Shown in pieces: positions 24,593 through 34,890 of a stretch of 56,657 nucleotides of DNA (the first letter of the stretch is position 1; each line of letters begins with the position of its first letter). The DNA lies in the NCBI GenBank assembly GCA_964406375.1, contig CAYORM010000017.1, positions 1 through 56,657 on the forward strand, written 5' to 3'. The notes beneath the pieces are model-generated. The model was not told where the DNA came from, did not search any database, and worked only from the letters and a program-made list of their open reading frames with translations. Made by a program: the position numbers and the translations under genes. The DNA comes from CAYORM01 sp964406375 (GTDB lineage: Bacteria > Pseudomonadota > Alphaproteobacteria > DSM-16000 > Inquilinaceae).

Positions 24593-25987
24593 TTGGCCGA
24601 GGCACCGCCGGTCGCCGACGGTCGCGAGTCGGAGTTCGGCCTGCCGGCCGGCTTCGTGCGCGACATCGAGGAGGCGATCGACGAGGCCCGGTTCGAAGCC
24701 GTCGCCGCCACGCTCGAGCCGCTCCACCCATCCGATCTCGCAGCAGTACTCGAGGCCCTGCGCCCCGAGGACCGACGCACCGTCATCGGGCTGATCCGCG
24801 GCCATCTGCGCGACGATGGCGAGGTGCTCGTCTGGCTCAATGACGATGTCCGCGGCGAGGTGCTCGAGATCCTCGGGTCGGTCGACACCGCCGCGGCGGT
24901 CGCCGAGCTCGATTCGGATGATGCCCTCGTCGTCATCGGCAGCCTCGACGAAGCCCAGCGCGAGCAGGTGCTCGCCAATCTGCCGCAGGCCGTCCGGCTG
25001 GTGCTGGAGGAGGGGCTCGACTTCCCCGAATCCTCCGCCGGCCGGCTCATGCAGCGCGAGCTGGTTGCGGTCCCCGACTACTGGACGGTCGGCAAGACGA
25101 TCGACTGGCTGCGCGAGGCGGCGGAGGATCTGCCCGACGATTTCTACGTACTGTTCATCGTCGATGCGAAGCGGCGGCCGCAGGGGCAGATCCGTCTGTC
25201 CGATCTCGTGCGCTCGCGCCGTCCGGTCCGCCTCGCCGATCTCGTCGCCGATACCGAGGTTCGCACCATCCCCGCCGATCTGGACCAGGAGGAGGTCGCC
25301 CTCCTGTTCCGGCGTTTCGGGCTCGTCTCGGCGCCGGTCGTCGATGGCGATGGCAAGCTCATCGGCGTGGTCACCGTCGACGACATCGTCGACGTTATCG
25401 ACGAGGAGGCGGAGGAAGACATCTTCCGGCTCGGCGGGATCGCCGAGGGCAGCGACCTCTATCGCGATGTCGCGGCCACCACCCGTTCGCGATTCACCTG
25501 GCTCGGTCTCAATCTGATGACCGCGTTGCTCACCTCCTCGGTCATCGGCCTGTTCGAGACGACGATCCAGCAGGTTGTCGCGCTGGCCGTGCTCATGCCG
25601 ATCGTCGCCTCGATGGGCGGCAATGCCGGCACCCAGACGCTGACCGTCGCGGTCCGTGGCCTCGCCATGCGCGAGCTGACCGACGACAACGCCCGGCGCG
25701 TCATGTGGAAAGAGGTGCTGGTGGGCTCGATCAACGGCATCGTCTTTGCGCTGATCATCGGCGGGGTCGCCTGGGCGTGGTTCGGCAAACGTGACCTCGG
25801 CCTCGTCATCGGCGCCGCCATGGTCCTGAACCTGATGGTCGCGGCCCTGGCTGGCACGCTGATTCCGCTGGGGTTGCAGCGGCTGCGCGTCGACCCCGCC
25901 GTGGCGAGCCCGGTCTTTCTGACCGCGATCACCGATGTGGTCGGTTTCTTCACCTTCCTCGGCCTCGCCTGGCTGATCCTCGTGTGA
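24593..25987 (+). CDS. mgtE: Magnesium transporter MgtE
   Basis: Gated Mg2+ channel of the inner membrane. 464 aa: a superhelical N domain (~15-130, LHPSDLAAVLEAL, LDSDDALVVIGSL), a CBS pair (~135-260, including VVDGDGKLIGVVTVDDIVDVI), a plug helix, then five transmembrane helices (~285-464) with the pore motif MPIVASMGGNAGTQTL. The start is TTG at 24593, preceded by GGAGAG, two bases after the maeB stop; co-transcription with maeB is likely. A terminator follows the stop. Confidence 0.95.
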   Translation: MAEAPPVADGRESEFGLPAGFVRDIEEAIDEARFEAVAATLEPLHPSDLAAVLEALRPEDRRTVIGLIRGHLRDDGEVLVWLNDDVRGEVLEILGSVDTAAAVAELDSDDALVVIGSLDEAQREQVLANLPQAVRLVLEEGLDFPESSAGRLMQRELVAVPDYWTVGKTIDWLREAAEDLPDDFYVLFIVDAKRRPQGQIRLSDLVRSRRPVRLADLVADTEVRTIPADLDQEEVALLFRRFGLVSAPVVDGDGKLIGVVTVDDIVDVIDEEAEEDIFRLGGIAEGSDLYRDVAATTRSRFTWLGLNLMTALLTSSVIGLFETTIQQVVALAVLMPIVASMGGNAGTQTLTVAVRGLAMRELTDDNARRVMWKEVLVGSINGIVFALIIGGVAWAWFGKRDLGLVIGAAMVLNLMVAALAGTLIPLGLQRLRVDPAVASPVFLTAITDVVGFFTFLGLAWLILV

Positions 25988-25997
25988 AGGCTTCAAA

Positions 25998-26022
25998 ACG
26001 GTTCGCAGAACCGTCGTTTCTT
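25998..26022 (+). terminator. Terminator after mgtE
   Basis: Perfect 7-bp stem ACGGTTC (25998-26004) / GAACCGT (26008-26014), loop GCA, preceded by AAA and followed by CGTTTCTT. Ten bases after the stop codon. Confidence 0.65.
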
Positions 26023-26046
26023 GCCCGGCGAGCGCCGCATATTTTT

Positions 26047-26065
26047 GCGGTGGCGCTGCCACCGC
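26047..26065. repeat. Dyad in the region before the dioxygenase operon
   Basis: Perfect 8-bp arms GCGGTGGC / GCCACCGC with a 3-nt loop, preceded by ATTTTT. The T-run is on the wrong side for a terminator in either direction, so an operator or RNA hairpin is possible. Confidence 0.35.
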
Positions 26066-26092
26066 TTGTCGGAAGGACGATTTCCCGCCAAT

Positions 26093-26102
26093 GTAACGTT
26101 AC
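26093..26102. promoter_or_regulatory. LacI-family-like operator 1
   Basis: Perfect palindrome GTAACGTTAC in an AT-richer stretch (flanks AAT and GAG), with the central CG typical of LacI/GalR operators. 152 bp before the dioxygenase start. No LacI-type gene is in the window, so the regulator would act from elsewhere. Confidence 0.55.
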
Positions 26103-26175
26103 GAGGGCCCTCGCTGCCGCCGCGCGGCCGCCCAAGCCCCGAGAAAAAGTCTGTAGGCGGCGCGACACGCCTAGC

Positions 26176-26185
26176 GTAACGTTTC
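26176..26185. promoter_or_regulatory. LacI-family-like operator 2
   Basis: GTAACGTTTC, a nine-of-ten match to the first site, 83 bp downstream centre to centre (about eight helical turns) and about 70 bp before the start codon. The pairing suggests cooperative or looping repression. Confidence 0.5.
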
Positions 26186-26253
26186 GATGGTTCGGTCGAT
26201 GGCCCGGCGCCACCCTCGGCGCGAGAAGACGGGCCGGCCGGCGGGAGGATGAC

Positions 26254-27156
26254 GTGAACACCAAGGAAGCCTTGGCCCAGCTCGGGATCACCCTCGACGC
26301 GCTCACCCTGGAGCAGCGCCAGGCGCTTGACGAGCAGGGCTATTTCATCGTGCCCGACGTCTTCAGCCCCGACGAGGTCGAGGAGATGAAGGCCGAGCTC
26401 GATCGCCTGCAGTCGATCGAGGGCGAGTATGGCGGCCACGAGGTCCATATAGAGCCCGGTGCGCCGCGGCTGTCGAACCTGTTCAACAAGTCACCGGTGT
26501 TCGACCGCTGCCTGCGTTGCACGCCGACGCTCGCGGCCGCGCATTACCTGATGGGCGAGATCCGCGTCTTCTCGCTCAACGCCCGCAACCCGCAGAAGGG
26601 CCAGGGGCAGCAGCCGCTGCACAGCGACGTGCCGCGCGTGCACCCGACGGATTGGCGGCTCGTCAACTCGATGGTCATGCTCGACGACATGACGCTCGAT
26701 AACGGGCCGACGCGCATCGTGCCGGGCTCGCACAAATGGGTCCCTCTCAACGTGCCCGACGTCAATATGGCCGAGGTGACGCGGATCGAGGCGACCGAAG
26801 AGGACCGGAAGTACATGCCGGAGAACCCGCTCGCCACCTACCCGACCGAGGTCCGGCTGACCGGTAAGGCGGGCTCGGTGGCGGTGCTGAACGGTCATGC
26901 CTGGCATGGCGGTACCCGCAACGAGAGCGGCAAGCCGCGGCGCGTCCTGCATCTGGCCATCGGCCGGCGCGACATTCCCCAGCAGCTCGACGAGCGTGCG
27001 CATCTGACGCCGGAACTGCTGAACCGGAGCGGCCCGGCGCAGCGCTTCCTGCTCGACATCGAAGGTGCCGAGCCGAAGGTGTTCGGCTATCCGCCGATGC
27101 CGAAGGAGGCGCGGGTCTGGACCGCGCATGAAACGGTCATCGGCGGCGGCCGGTAA
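26254..27156 (+). CDS. Phytanoyl-CoA dioxygenase (PhyH) family protein
   Basis: Predicted Fe(II)/2-oxoglutarate-dependent hydroxylase, 300 aa. The iron triad appears as H123-S-D125 (PLHSDVP) and a distal histidine in GHAWHGGTRN (His215 or His218), followed by the 2OG-binding arginine region. NGPTRIVPGSHKW and LDEQGYFIVPDVFSPDEVEEM are typical of the family. The GTG at 26254 is used because GGGAGG is five bases upstream and homology starts there; the ORF extends far 5' through the operator region. First gene of an operon with a CUT2-type ABC transporter, so its substrate is probably the imported compound or a derivative. That is inference. Confidence 0.9.
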   Translation: MNTKEALAQLGITLDALTLEQRQALDEQGYFIVPDVFSPDEVEEMKAELDRLQSIEGEYGGHEVHIEPGAPRLSNLFNKSPVFDRCLRCTPTLAAAHYLMGEIRVFSLNARNPQKGQGQQPLHSDVPRVHPTDWRLVNSMVMLDDMTLDNGPTRIVPGSHKWVPLNVPDVNMAEVTRIEATEEDRKYMPENPLATYPTEVRLTGKAGSVAVLNGHAWHGGTRNESGKPRRVLHLAIGRRDIPQQLDERAHLTPELLNRSGPAQRFLLDIEGAEPKVFGYPPMPKEARVWTAHETVIGGGR

Positions 27157-27237
27157 CGGGATCCGCAGGGGCGGTGCGGCCGCGCCGCCCCGATCGCGGA
27201 ACAGCAGGAACAGCCAGAGATTCGGGAGGGAGGGCCC

Positions 27238-28326
27238 ATGAGGAACGTGTTCAGGACCGCGCTGCTGGGCGCGGCGGGTCTGTCGGTGGTGGCCGCAGCG
27301 ATGGCCGCGGTGCCGGCCGCGGCCCAGGAGGATCTGTCGGGCGAGGGGCTCACCATCGGCGTGGCGATGCGCACCGAGACGCAGCCGCGCTGGCGCTTCG
27401 ACGTCGCCTCAATGCAGGAGCGCGCGGACGAGCTCGGCGCGACGCTCATCGTGCAATGGGCGAATGACGACCCGATCCGCCAATCCTCGCAGGTCGAGAA
27501 CCTGCTGAGCCAGGGCATCGACGCGCTGATCATCGTGCCGGTCGACGACCGTGCGGCGGCCGCGCTGGCAGACAACGCCATGGCCTCGGACGTGCCGGTG
27601 ATCGCCTATGACATCGGCATCCAGGACACCGACGTGTCCTATTTCCTCACCCGCGACAATCGCGAGGTCGGCCGGCTGCAGGTCCAGGGCGCGCTCGATT
27701 TTGCGCCGCCGAATGCCGACGATCCGCCGCGTTACGCGCTGATCAAGGGTGACCCGGACAATAACGTCGCCCGTGACATCGCAGCCGTCTACGACGAGAT
27801 GCTGACCCCGCTGGCCGAGGCCGGCGAGATCATCATCGTCGCCGACCAGTGGCACGACAACTGGTCGGGCGAGACGGCGCTGCAGACCGCCGAGAACGCG
27901 CTGGCGGCGCAGAACGACGACATCGACGCCTTCATCACCTCCAATGACGGCATGGCGATCGGCGTGGTCCAGGCGATCCAGGGCCGCGACCTCGGTGGCC
28001 AGATCTATGTGTCTGGTCTCGACGCCGACCTGCCGAACGACCGGCTGATCGTCGAGGGGCTGATCGCCCGGTCGGTCTGGACGAAGATCGACGAGATGGG
28101 TCGCCGCGCGGTCGAAGTGGCCGTGGCGCTGGCGCAGGACATCGAGCCCGCGGCTGACGGCACGACCAACAACGGCTATGCCGACATCCCCTCGGCGTTC
28201 ATCGAGGTGGTCGCGGTGACCCGGGACAACATGTGTGACTGGATCGCCAATGTCGCGCCGGCCGGCTGGGTGACGGTCGAGGACGTCTACGTCACGGTCG
28301 AGGCGCCGGAGGGCTGCGGCGAGTAA
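27238..28326 (+). CDS. Sugar ABC transporter substrate-binding protein (XylF-like)
   Basis: Periplasmic type I binding protein of the CUT2/ribose-xylose group. 362 aa with a signal peptide ending VPAAAQ (~30), then TIGVAMRTETQPRWRFD, QSSQVENLLSQGIDALIIVP, YFLTRDNREVGRLQVQGAL and the hinge-region SNDGMAIGVVQAI. The VGRLQ and SNDGMA segments resemble D-xylose-binding protein, but the ligand is not proven. Strong GGGAGGGAGG ribosome site. Followed by an intercistronic hairpin and the ATPase gene. Confidence 0.92.
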   Translation: MRNVFRTALLGAAGLSVVAAAMAAVPAAAQEDLSGEGLTIGVAMRTETQPRWRFDVASMQERADELGATLIVQWANDDPIRQSSQVENLLSQGIDALIIVPVDDRAAAALADNAMASDVPVIAYDIGIQDTDVSYFLTRDNREVGRLQVQGALDFAPPNADDPPRYALIKGDPDNNVARDIAAVYDEMLTPLAEAGEIIIVADQWHDNWSGETALQTAENALAAQNDDIDAFITSNDGMAIGVVQAIQGRDLGGQIYVSGLDADLPNDRLIVEGLIARSVWTKIDEMGRRAVEVAVALAQDIEPAADGTTNNGYADIPSAFIEVVAVTRDNMCDWIANVAPAGWVTVEDVYVTVEAPEGCGE

Positions 28327-28375
28327 CGCCGCCGCCCGGCACATCCGTCCAGCATCGCGGCGCCGCCGTCGCACG

Positions 28376-28401
28376 CCGGGCCGGGCTTCGCCCCGGTCCG
28401 G
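28376..28401 (+). other. Intercistronic hairpin between binding protein and ATPase genes
   Basis: Ten-bp stem with one G-T pair (28376-28385 / 28392-28401), loop CTTCGC, no T-run. Such hairpins commonly protect the upstream binding-protein mRNA and raise its level over the membrane components. Confidence 0.5.
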
Positions 28402-28449
28402 TGGCGGGCGTCGGCGCCGCCTGCCGTCAGTCCAGTTCGGGTCCCATCG

Positions 28450-30011
<1,562 letters not shown>

Positions 30012-30015
<4 letters not shown>

Positions 30016-31190
30016 ATCAGCCCGCAGGAAGGCGCGGCAGCGTCACCGGCCTGCTCGCCGGCTTCGACTGGCGCGCCTACGGCATGATCATCGCGCTGGT
30101 GGTGATCGCGATCGTCTTCAACATCCTGACCGACGGCATCTTCCTGTCGGCACGCAACGTTGCCCAGCTCATGCGCCAGATGGCGATCCTCACGGTGGTC
30201 GCCGCCGGCGTGTCGATCCTGATCATCCAGCGCGAGATCGACCTGTCGATCGGCAGCGCCGTCTATCTCGCGGGTCTCGCCGCGGCGACCGCCCAGACGC
30301 AATGGGGGCTGTCGACGGTACCGGCGCTGGCAATCGCGCTTGCGGTCGGCCTTGCGATGGGCGCCTGGCAGGGTTTCTGGGTCAGCCGCTTCAACATGCC
30401 GTCCTTCGTGGTGACCCTTTCGGGGTTGCTCGCCTTCCGTGGCCTCGGCTTCGTCTGGTCGAATGCCGCGACCTATGCGCCGATGAACCGCAGCTACGGC
30501 GCCATCAGCGAGAGCTTCATCTCGCCGGAATGGTCGGTCGTGGTGGTGCTGGTCCTGTTCCTCGGCTTCGCCGCCGTGACCTTCGCCCATTGGCGGCGGC
30601 AGCGGCGGCGCTTCGGGGCGGAGGCGGCGCCGATGCGCCGACTCCTCCGGCCGCTCATCTGGGCCGCCGTCGGCGGTGGCATCGTGCTCTATGCGGCACT
30701 CGGCTTCCGCGGCATTCCGATGGCGATCATCGTGGCGATGGCGGTGGCCGGCGGCCTCGCCTTCCTCACCATGGGCACGGTCTTCGGCCGGCAGATGTAT
30801 GCGATCGGCGGCAACCGCGAGGCGGCGCATCTCTCGGGCATCAACATCCGCCGCACGCTCTTCGTCAGCTTCGTGATCATGGGCGGGATCTATGCGGTCG
30901 CGGGCGTGCTGACGACGGCCCGCCTCAACGCGATCGCGCCTTCGGTCGGCGAGTTCCTCGAGCTCGAGGCGATCGCCGCGGCGGTGATCGGCGGCGTCAG
31001 CCTCGGCGGCGGCATCGGCACGATCTTCGGCGCCATCATCGGCGCGCTGCTGCTGGTGGCGGTCGACAACGGCATGAGCCTGATGAACATCTCGTCCTTC
31101 ATCCAGCTCGTGGTGAAGGGTCTGCTGCTCGGCTTCGCCGTGCTGTTCGACGTGATGACCCGTCCGGGCCGGGCGCGCCTGCTGCCCTGA
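30012..31190 (+). CDS. Sugar ABC transporter permease (XylH-like)
   Basis: Inner-membrane permease, 392 aa with about ten hydrophobic helices, typical of the BPD_transp_2 family: REIDLSIGSAVYLAG, FNMPSFVVTLSGLLAFRG, YAIGGNREAAHLSGI and GGVSLGGGIGTIFGA. The larger size and central hydrophilic insertion (~190-215) resemble XylH rather than RbsC. Coupled to the ATPase by ATGA. Last gene of the operon; a strong hairpin follows. Confidence 0.93.
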
Positions 31191-31201
31191 GCACCCCGGA
31201 C

Positions 31202-31224
31202 CCCGGCGGGGCCGCCCCGCCGGG
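31202..31224. terminator. Bidirectional hairpin between convergent genes
   Basis: Perfect 10-bp stem CCCGGCGGGG (31202-31211) / CCCCGCCGGG (31215-31224), 3-nt loop, no T-run. Sits 11 bp after the permease stop and directly before the methyltransferase stop. Confidence 0.5.
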
Positions 31225-31226
31225 CG

Positions 31227-31988
31227 TCAGCGACCGGCCGGGGTCAGCCGTCCGATGCGGATGGCCAGCGGCCAGCGCACCCGGCGGACGCCCCGCCACA
31301 GCGCCGCCGCCGCCTCGTGGGCGGGTGCGATCGGGTCGGCGCCGGCATGGGCACGACGATAGGGCCCGACCGCCGACCAGGTGCCGAAATAGCCGAACAG
31401 CCGGTCGACATCCCAATCGGCCTCCATCGCGAGGTCCGGCGGGGGCGCCAGCGCCTCGAAGGGGAAGGGCAGGTCGCGATAGCCCTCGATGACGAGGCGC
31501 CGTTCCGCCGGCCAGAAGGGGCCGAGGGTGACGTTGTGGAGCTGGTCGAGGATCGGGTCGATCTCCGGCCCGACCCGGACGAGGCCGTAGCCGACCACCG
31601 CGAGGATCGCCCCGGGGACGGCGACCCGCCGGGCTTCGGCATAGAACGCCTCGAGGTCGAACCAGTGGATCGCCTGTGCCACCAGGACGAGATCGACGCT
31701 CGCATCCGGCAAGCCGGAGGCTTCGGCCGGCGCGATTCCGTAACGGATGCGCGGATGGGGTGTGGCCGCCTCGATCTGCTGGCGGCTCGGATCCGTCGCC
31801 ACCACCCGATCGAAGACTTCGGCGAGGCCGGCCGATGCCTGGCCGCTGCCGCAGCCGCAATCCCAGGCGACACCGCGGCGTGGCGCGAGTGCGGCGAGCG
31901 CCTCGAACAGGGCCGGCGGATAGTCGGGCCGATGATCGCGATAGGCGGCGGCGACGCCGGAAAAATGGTCTTTGAAGCCGCCCGTCAT
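31227..31988 (-). CDS. SAM-dependent class I methyltransferase
   Basis: 253-aa methyltransferase of the type-11/tam-like group. SAM motif I is WDCGCGSGQAS, followed by the acidic VVATDPS and LVLVAQAIHWFD. The ATG at 31988 follows the family N-terminus (FKDHFSGVAAAYRDHRPDYP); the longer ORF upstream lacks homology. The acceptor substrate is unknown. Divergent from the BMP transporter operon and convergent with the XylFGH-like operon. Confidence 0.88.
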   Translation of the reverse strand: MTGGFKDHFSGVAAAYRDHRPDYPPALFEALAALAPRRGVAWDCGCGSGQASAGLAEVFDRVVATDPSRQQIEAATPHPRIRYGIAPAEASGLPDASVDLVLVAQAIHWFDLEAFYAEARRVAVPGAILAVVGYGLVRVGPEIDPILDQLHNVTLGPFWPAERRLVIEGYRDLPFPFEALAPPPDLAMEADWDVDRLFGYFGTWSAVGPYRRAHAGADPIAPAHEAAAALWRGVRRVRWPLAIRIGRLTPAGR

Positions 31989-32053
31989 CCTCCGCCGACC
32001 TCCGCGCGTGCCGTGCGCGCCCGATCCCGCCACACCGCCGCAGCCTAGCTGAG

Positions 32054-32080
32054 ACCGCATGCCGGCGACAGCCATGCGGT
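32054..32080. promoter_or_regulatory. 27-bp dyad, candidate operator of the BMP operon or methyltransferase
   Basis: Perfect 8-bp arms ACCGCATG (32054-32061) and CATGCGGT (32073-32080) with an 11-bp spacer, in the 282-bp divergent region. The arrangement resembles a dimeric helix-turn-helix regulator site. No regulator gene is next to it. Confidence 0.4.
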
Positions 32081-32142
32081 GGCCGGTCGTGATCACCGCT
32101 CCCTTTCCTTCCGGCCCGACGATCGGTAAGGAGGGGCCATCC

Positions 32143-32161
32143 CCCCGCGCCCGGCGCGGGG
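32143..32161 (+). other. GC hairpin in the leader of the BMP operon
   Basis: Eight-bp stem CCCCGCGC / GCGCGGGG with a CCG loop, 110 bp before the first gene. No purine-riboswitch core is recognisable around it. Confidence 0.35.
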
Positions 32162-32207
32162 CGGAAGTCTGCGCCGGCCGCGGTTGCGCCCGCACGGCGA
32201 CGATGCC

Positions 32208-32225
32208 ACGATCGCCTTACGATCG
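32208..32225. repeat. Direct repeat ACGATCG upstream of the BMP operon
   Basis: ACGATCG at 32208-32214 and 32219-32225, one helical turn (11 bp) apart, about 46 bp before the ATG. Each contains the CGATCG palindrome. Possible regulator site, or chance. Confidence 0.3.
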
Positions 32226-32270
32226 GGCGCGGGGGAGGAGAGCGCCCGATAGCATCGGGAGGCTCAAAGC

Positions 32271-33266
32271 ATGACGTTTCTGATCGACCGGCGCCGGTTC
32301 GCCGGGCTGATGGGGGCTGCGGCCGGTACAGCGCTTCTCGGGCGCCCGGCGCTCGCGCAGGAGAAGCTGGCGGTCGCCGGTGTCTGGACCGTTCCCGTCG
32401 AGCAGCAATGGGTCAGCCGCCTGCACCTCGCACTGCGTGCGGCGGTCGAGCGGGGCGAGATCGACTATGTCTGGTCCGAGAACACGGCCAACACCGATTA
32501 CGAGCGCGTGATGCGCGAATATGCCGAGGCCGGCCGGGCACTGATCATCGGCGAGTCCTTCGGCGTGGAGCGCGGGGCACGATCGGTGGCGCTCGACTAC
32601 CCCGAGACCGCCTTCCTGATGGGATCGAGCCTGCCGCCGCAGGAGCCTAATTTCGCGGTCTTCGACAATTACATCCACGAAGCGTCCTATCTGACCGGCC
32701 TCGTCGCCGGCCGGATGACGAAATCCAACCTGATCGGCATGGTCGGCGGCTATGCGATCCCCGAGGTCAACCGGTTGATGAATGCCTTCATGGCGGGGGC
32801 GCTCGAGGCCAATCCCGACGTCCGCTTCGGCGTCACCTTCATCGGCTCCTGGTATGATCCGCCGAAGGCGAAGGAAGCGGCCTTCGCCTTCATCGATGCC
32901 GGTGCCGACGTGCTCTATGCCGAGCGTTACGGCGTCTCCGACGCGGCGGCGGAGCGCGGCGTCTATGCGATCGGCAATGTCATCGACACCCAGGCCGAGT
33001 ATCCCGGCACCATCATCGCCAGCGCCCTCTGGCATGGCGAGCCGATGATCGACGCGGCGATCGCCGCGGTTCGCGACGGCAGCTTCGCTGCCGAGGATTA
33101 CGGCCGCTACGCCTTCCTCGGTGTCGGCGGCAGCTCGGTGGCGCCGCTTGATCCGGATCTCGTCGGGCAGGAGGTGATCGACCTCGTCGCCGAGCACGAG
33201 GCGGCGATCCTTGACGGTTCGATCGTCATCGAGATCGACGACACGGAACCGGCATCGACGATGTGA
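32271..33266 (+). CDS. BMP-family ABC transporter substrate-binding protein (PnrA-like)
   Basis: Periplasmic binding protein of the BMP/PnrA (Med) family, which in characterised members binds purine nucleosides. 331 aa. The N-terminus has RRRFAGLMGAAAGTALLG and ends ALAQ, which is Tat-like (twin Arg plus F). The body has NTDYERVMREYAEAG, YPETAFLMGSSLPPQ, EASYLTGLVAGRMTKSNLIGMVGG and NAFMAGALEANPDVR. GGGAGG precedes the ATG. First gene of a six-gene operon. The ligand here is unproven and may not be a nucleoside, given the downstream enzymes. Confidence 0.9.
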   Translation: MTFLIDRRRFAGLMGAAAGTALLGRPALAQEKLAVAGVWTVPVEQQWVSRLHLALRAAVERGEIDYVWSENTANTDYERVMREYAEAGRALIIGESFGVERGARSVALDYPETAFLMGSSLPPQEPNFAVFDNYIHEASYLTGLVAGRMTKSNLIGMVGGYAIPEVNRLMNAFMAGALEANPDVRFGVTFIGSWYDPPKAKEAAFAFIDAGADVLYAERYGVSDAAAERGVYAIGNVIDTQAEYPGTIIASALWHGEPMIDAAIAAVRDGSFAAEDYGRYAFLGVGGSSVAPLDPDLVGQEVIDLVAEHEAAILDGSIVIEIDDTEPASTM

Positions 33267-33335
33267 CACGAGGGGCCCCGGCATGACCGGGGCTCGTCCC
33301 TTCCAGCATGAGCGAGCCTGCCGTATGAGTCCGCG

Positions 33336-34886
33336 ATGACGGCCGTGGAGACGGCGCCGCCGGTCCTGCGCCTCGCGGGCATCACCAAGCGCTTCGGCCC
33401 CGTTCTCGCCAATGCGGGGATCGATCTCGACCTTCGCCGCGGTGAGATCCTGGCGCTTCTGGGTGAGAACGGCGCCGGCAAGACGACGCTGATGTCGATC
33501 CTGTTCGGCCACTACGTCGCCGATGCCGGCACCGTCGAGGTGGCGGGACCGGACGGGCGGCTGGTCCCGTTGCCGCCTGGTCAGCCACGTGCGGCCCTCG
33601 ACGCCGGCATCGGCATGGTTCACCAGCATTTCGCGCTCGCCGACAATCTGTCGGTGATCGACAATGTGGTGCTGGGGACCGAGCCGCTGTGGCGGCCGAT
33701 GCGCGACCGCCGCACCGCCCGGGACCGGCTCGCGGCGCTGGCCGAGCGCTCCGGGTTGGCGGTGTCGCCGGAGGTCCGGACCGGTGCCCTCTCGGTGGGT
33801 GAGCGCCAGCGCGTCGAGATCCTCAAGGCGCTCTACCGCGACGCACGCATCCTGATCCTCGATGAGCCGACCGCTGTCCTCACGCCACAGGAGGCCGAGG
33901 GGCTGTTCGCGACGTTGCGCCGTCTGGTGGCGCAGGGGCTCTCCGTCATCTTCATCAGCCATAAGCTGGCGGAGGTGGTAGCGATCGCCGACCGGGTCGT
34001 CGTCCTGCGCGGCGGCCGGGTGGTCGCCAACCGTCCGACCGCCGGGGCCGATCGGGCGATGCTGGCGGAGCTGATGGTCGGCCGCGCGGTGGTCCCGGCC
34101 GAGCGCGCGCCGCGCGGCGCCGCTATGCCGCGTGATCCGGCGCCGCCGGCGCTGGTGCTCGCCGGCGTCACCGCCGGGCGTGGCGCCCAGCGCCTCCAGG
34201 GGGTCGATCTGGAACTCGCACCGGGCGAGATCCTCGGCATTGCCGGTGTCTCCGGCAATGGCCAGGCCACGCTCGCCGCGCTCGTCTCCGGACTCGTCGT
34301 TCCCGAGGCGGGGACGGTCACCCTGTTCGGTCGACCGGCGCCCTGCGGCTCGCCGCGGGCGATCGCCGCCGCCGGTGTCGGCCGCATCCCCGAGGATCGC
34401 CACCGCGACGGGGTGGTCGGTGAGATGCGGGTCTGGGAGAATCTGGTACTGGAACGGCTCGACGACCCCTCGGTGCGGCGTGCGGGCTTTCTGCGGCGCG
34501 CCGCGATCCGGGCGGAGGCGGCCGAGACGATCGCTGCCTGGGACGTTCGCGGTCCCGGACCCGATGCGCGCACCCGGCTTCTCTCCGGCGGCAACATCCA
34601 GAAGCTGATCCTGGCGCGCACCCTCGGGCGCGGCCCGGGCCTCATCCTCGCCAGCCAGCCGACGCGCGGGCTCGACATCGGCGCGGTGACCGAGATCCAT
34701 CGCCGGCTGCTCGCCGCACGTGCCGAGGGCGCGGCGGTGCTGCTCGTCTCGGAGGATCTCGACGAACTGTTCGCGCTGTCCGACCGGATCGCTGTGATGC
34801 ATCGCGGCCGGCTCTTCCAGCCGCGCCCGACCGGGGCGCTGACGATCCGCGCGCTCGGCCTGATGATGGCCGGACAGGAGGTCTGA
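33336..34886 (+). CDS. BMP-type ABC transporter ATP-binding protein (tandem ATPase)
   Basis: 516-aa double ATPase of the NupO/YufO group. First domain: GENGAGKTT, LSVGERQRVEILKALYR, ILILDEPTAVLTPQE. Second domain: the naturally degenerate P-loop GVSGNGQATL, LSGGNIQKLILARTL, and SQPTRGLDIGAV. ATG at 33336. It follows the binding protein by 69 bp and precedes the first permease by 4 bp. Confidence 0.93.
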   Translation: MTAVETAPPVLRLAGITKRFGPVLANAGIDLDLRRGEILALLGENGAGKTTLMSILFGHYVADAGTVEVAGPDGRLVPLPPGQPRAALDAGIGMVHQHFALADNLSVIDNVVLGTEPLWRPMRDRRTARDRLAALAERSGLAVSPEVRTGALSVGERQRVEILKALYRDARILILDEPTAVLTPQEAEGLFATLRRLVAQGLSVIFISHKLAEVVAIADRVVVLRGGRVVANRPTAGADRAMLAELMVGRAVVPAERAPRGAAMPRDPAPPALVLAGVTAGRGAQRLQGVDLELAPGEILGIAGVSGNGQATLAALVSGLVVPEAGTVTLFGRPAPCGSPRAIAAAGVGRIPEDRHRDGVVGEMRVWENLVLERLDDPSVRRAGFLRRAAIRAEAAETIAAWDVRGPGPDARTRLLSGGNIQKLILARTLGRGPGLILASQPTRGLDIGAVTEIHRRLLAARAEGAAVLLVSEDLDELFALSDRIAVMHRGRLFQPRPTGALTIRALGLMMAGQEV

Positions 34887-34890
34887 GGCG

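Noticed and set aside
21552..24731. 1059-codon minus-strand ORF
   Set aside because: Antisense shadow of maeB and the tRNA; it spans the tRNA-Leu gene, has no recognisable motif, and a real gene explains the interval.
32049..32270. Purine riboswitch before the BMP-type transporter
   Set aside because: No conserved core loops or P1-P2-P3 layout found; only simple hairpins.
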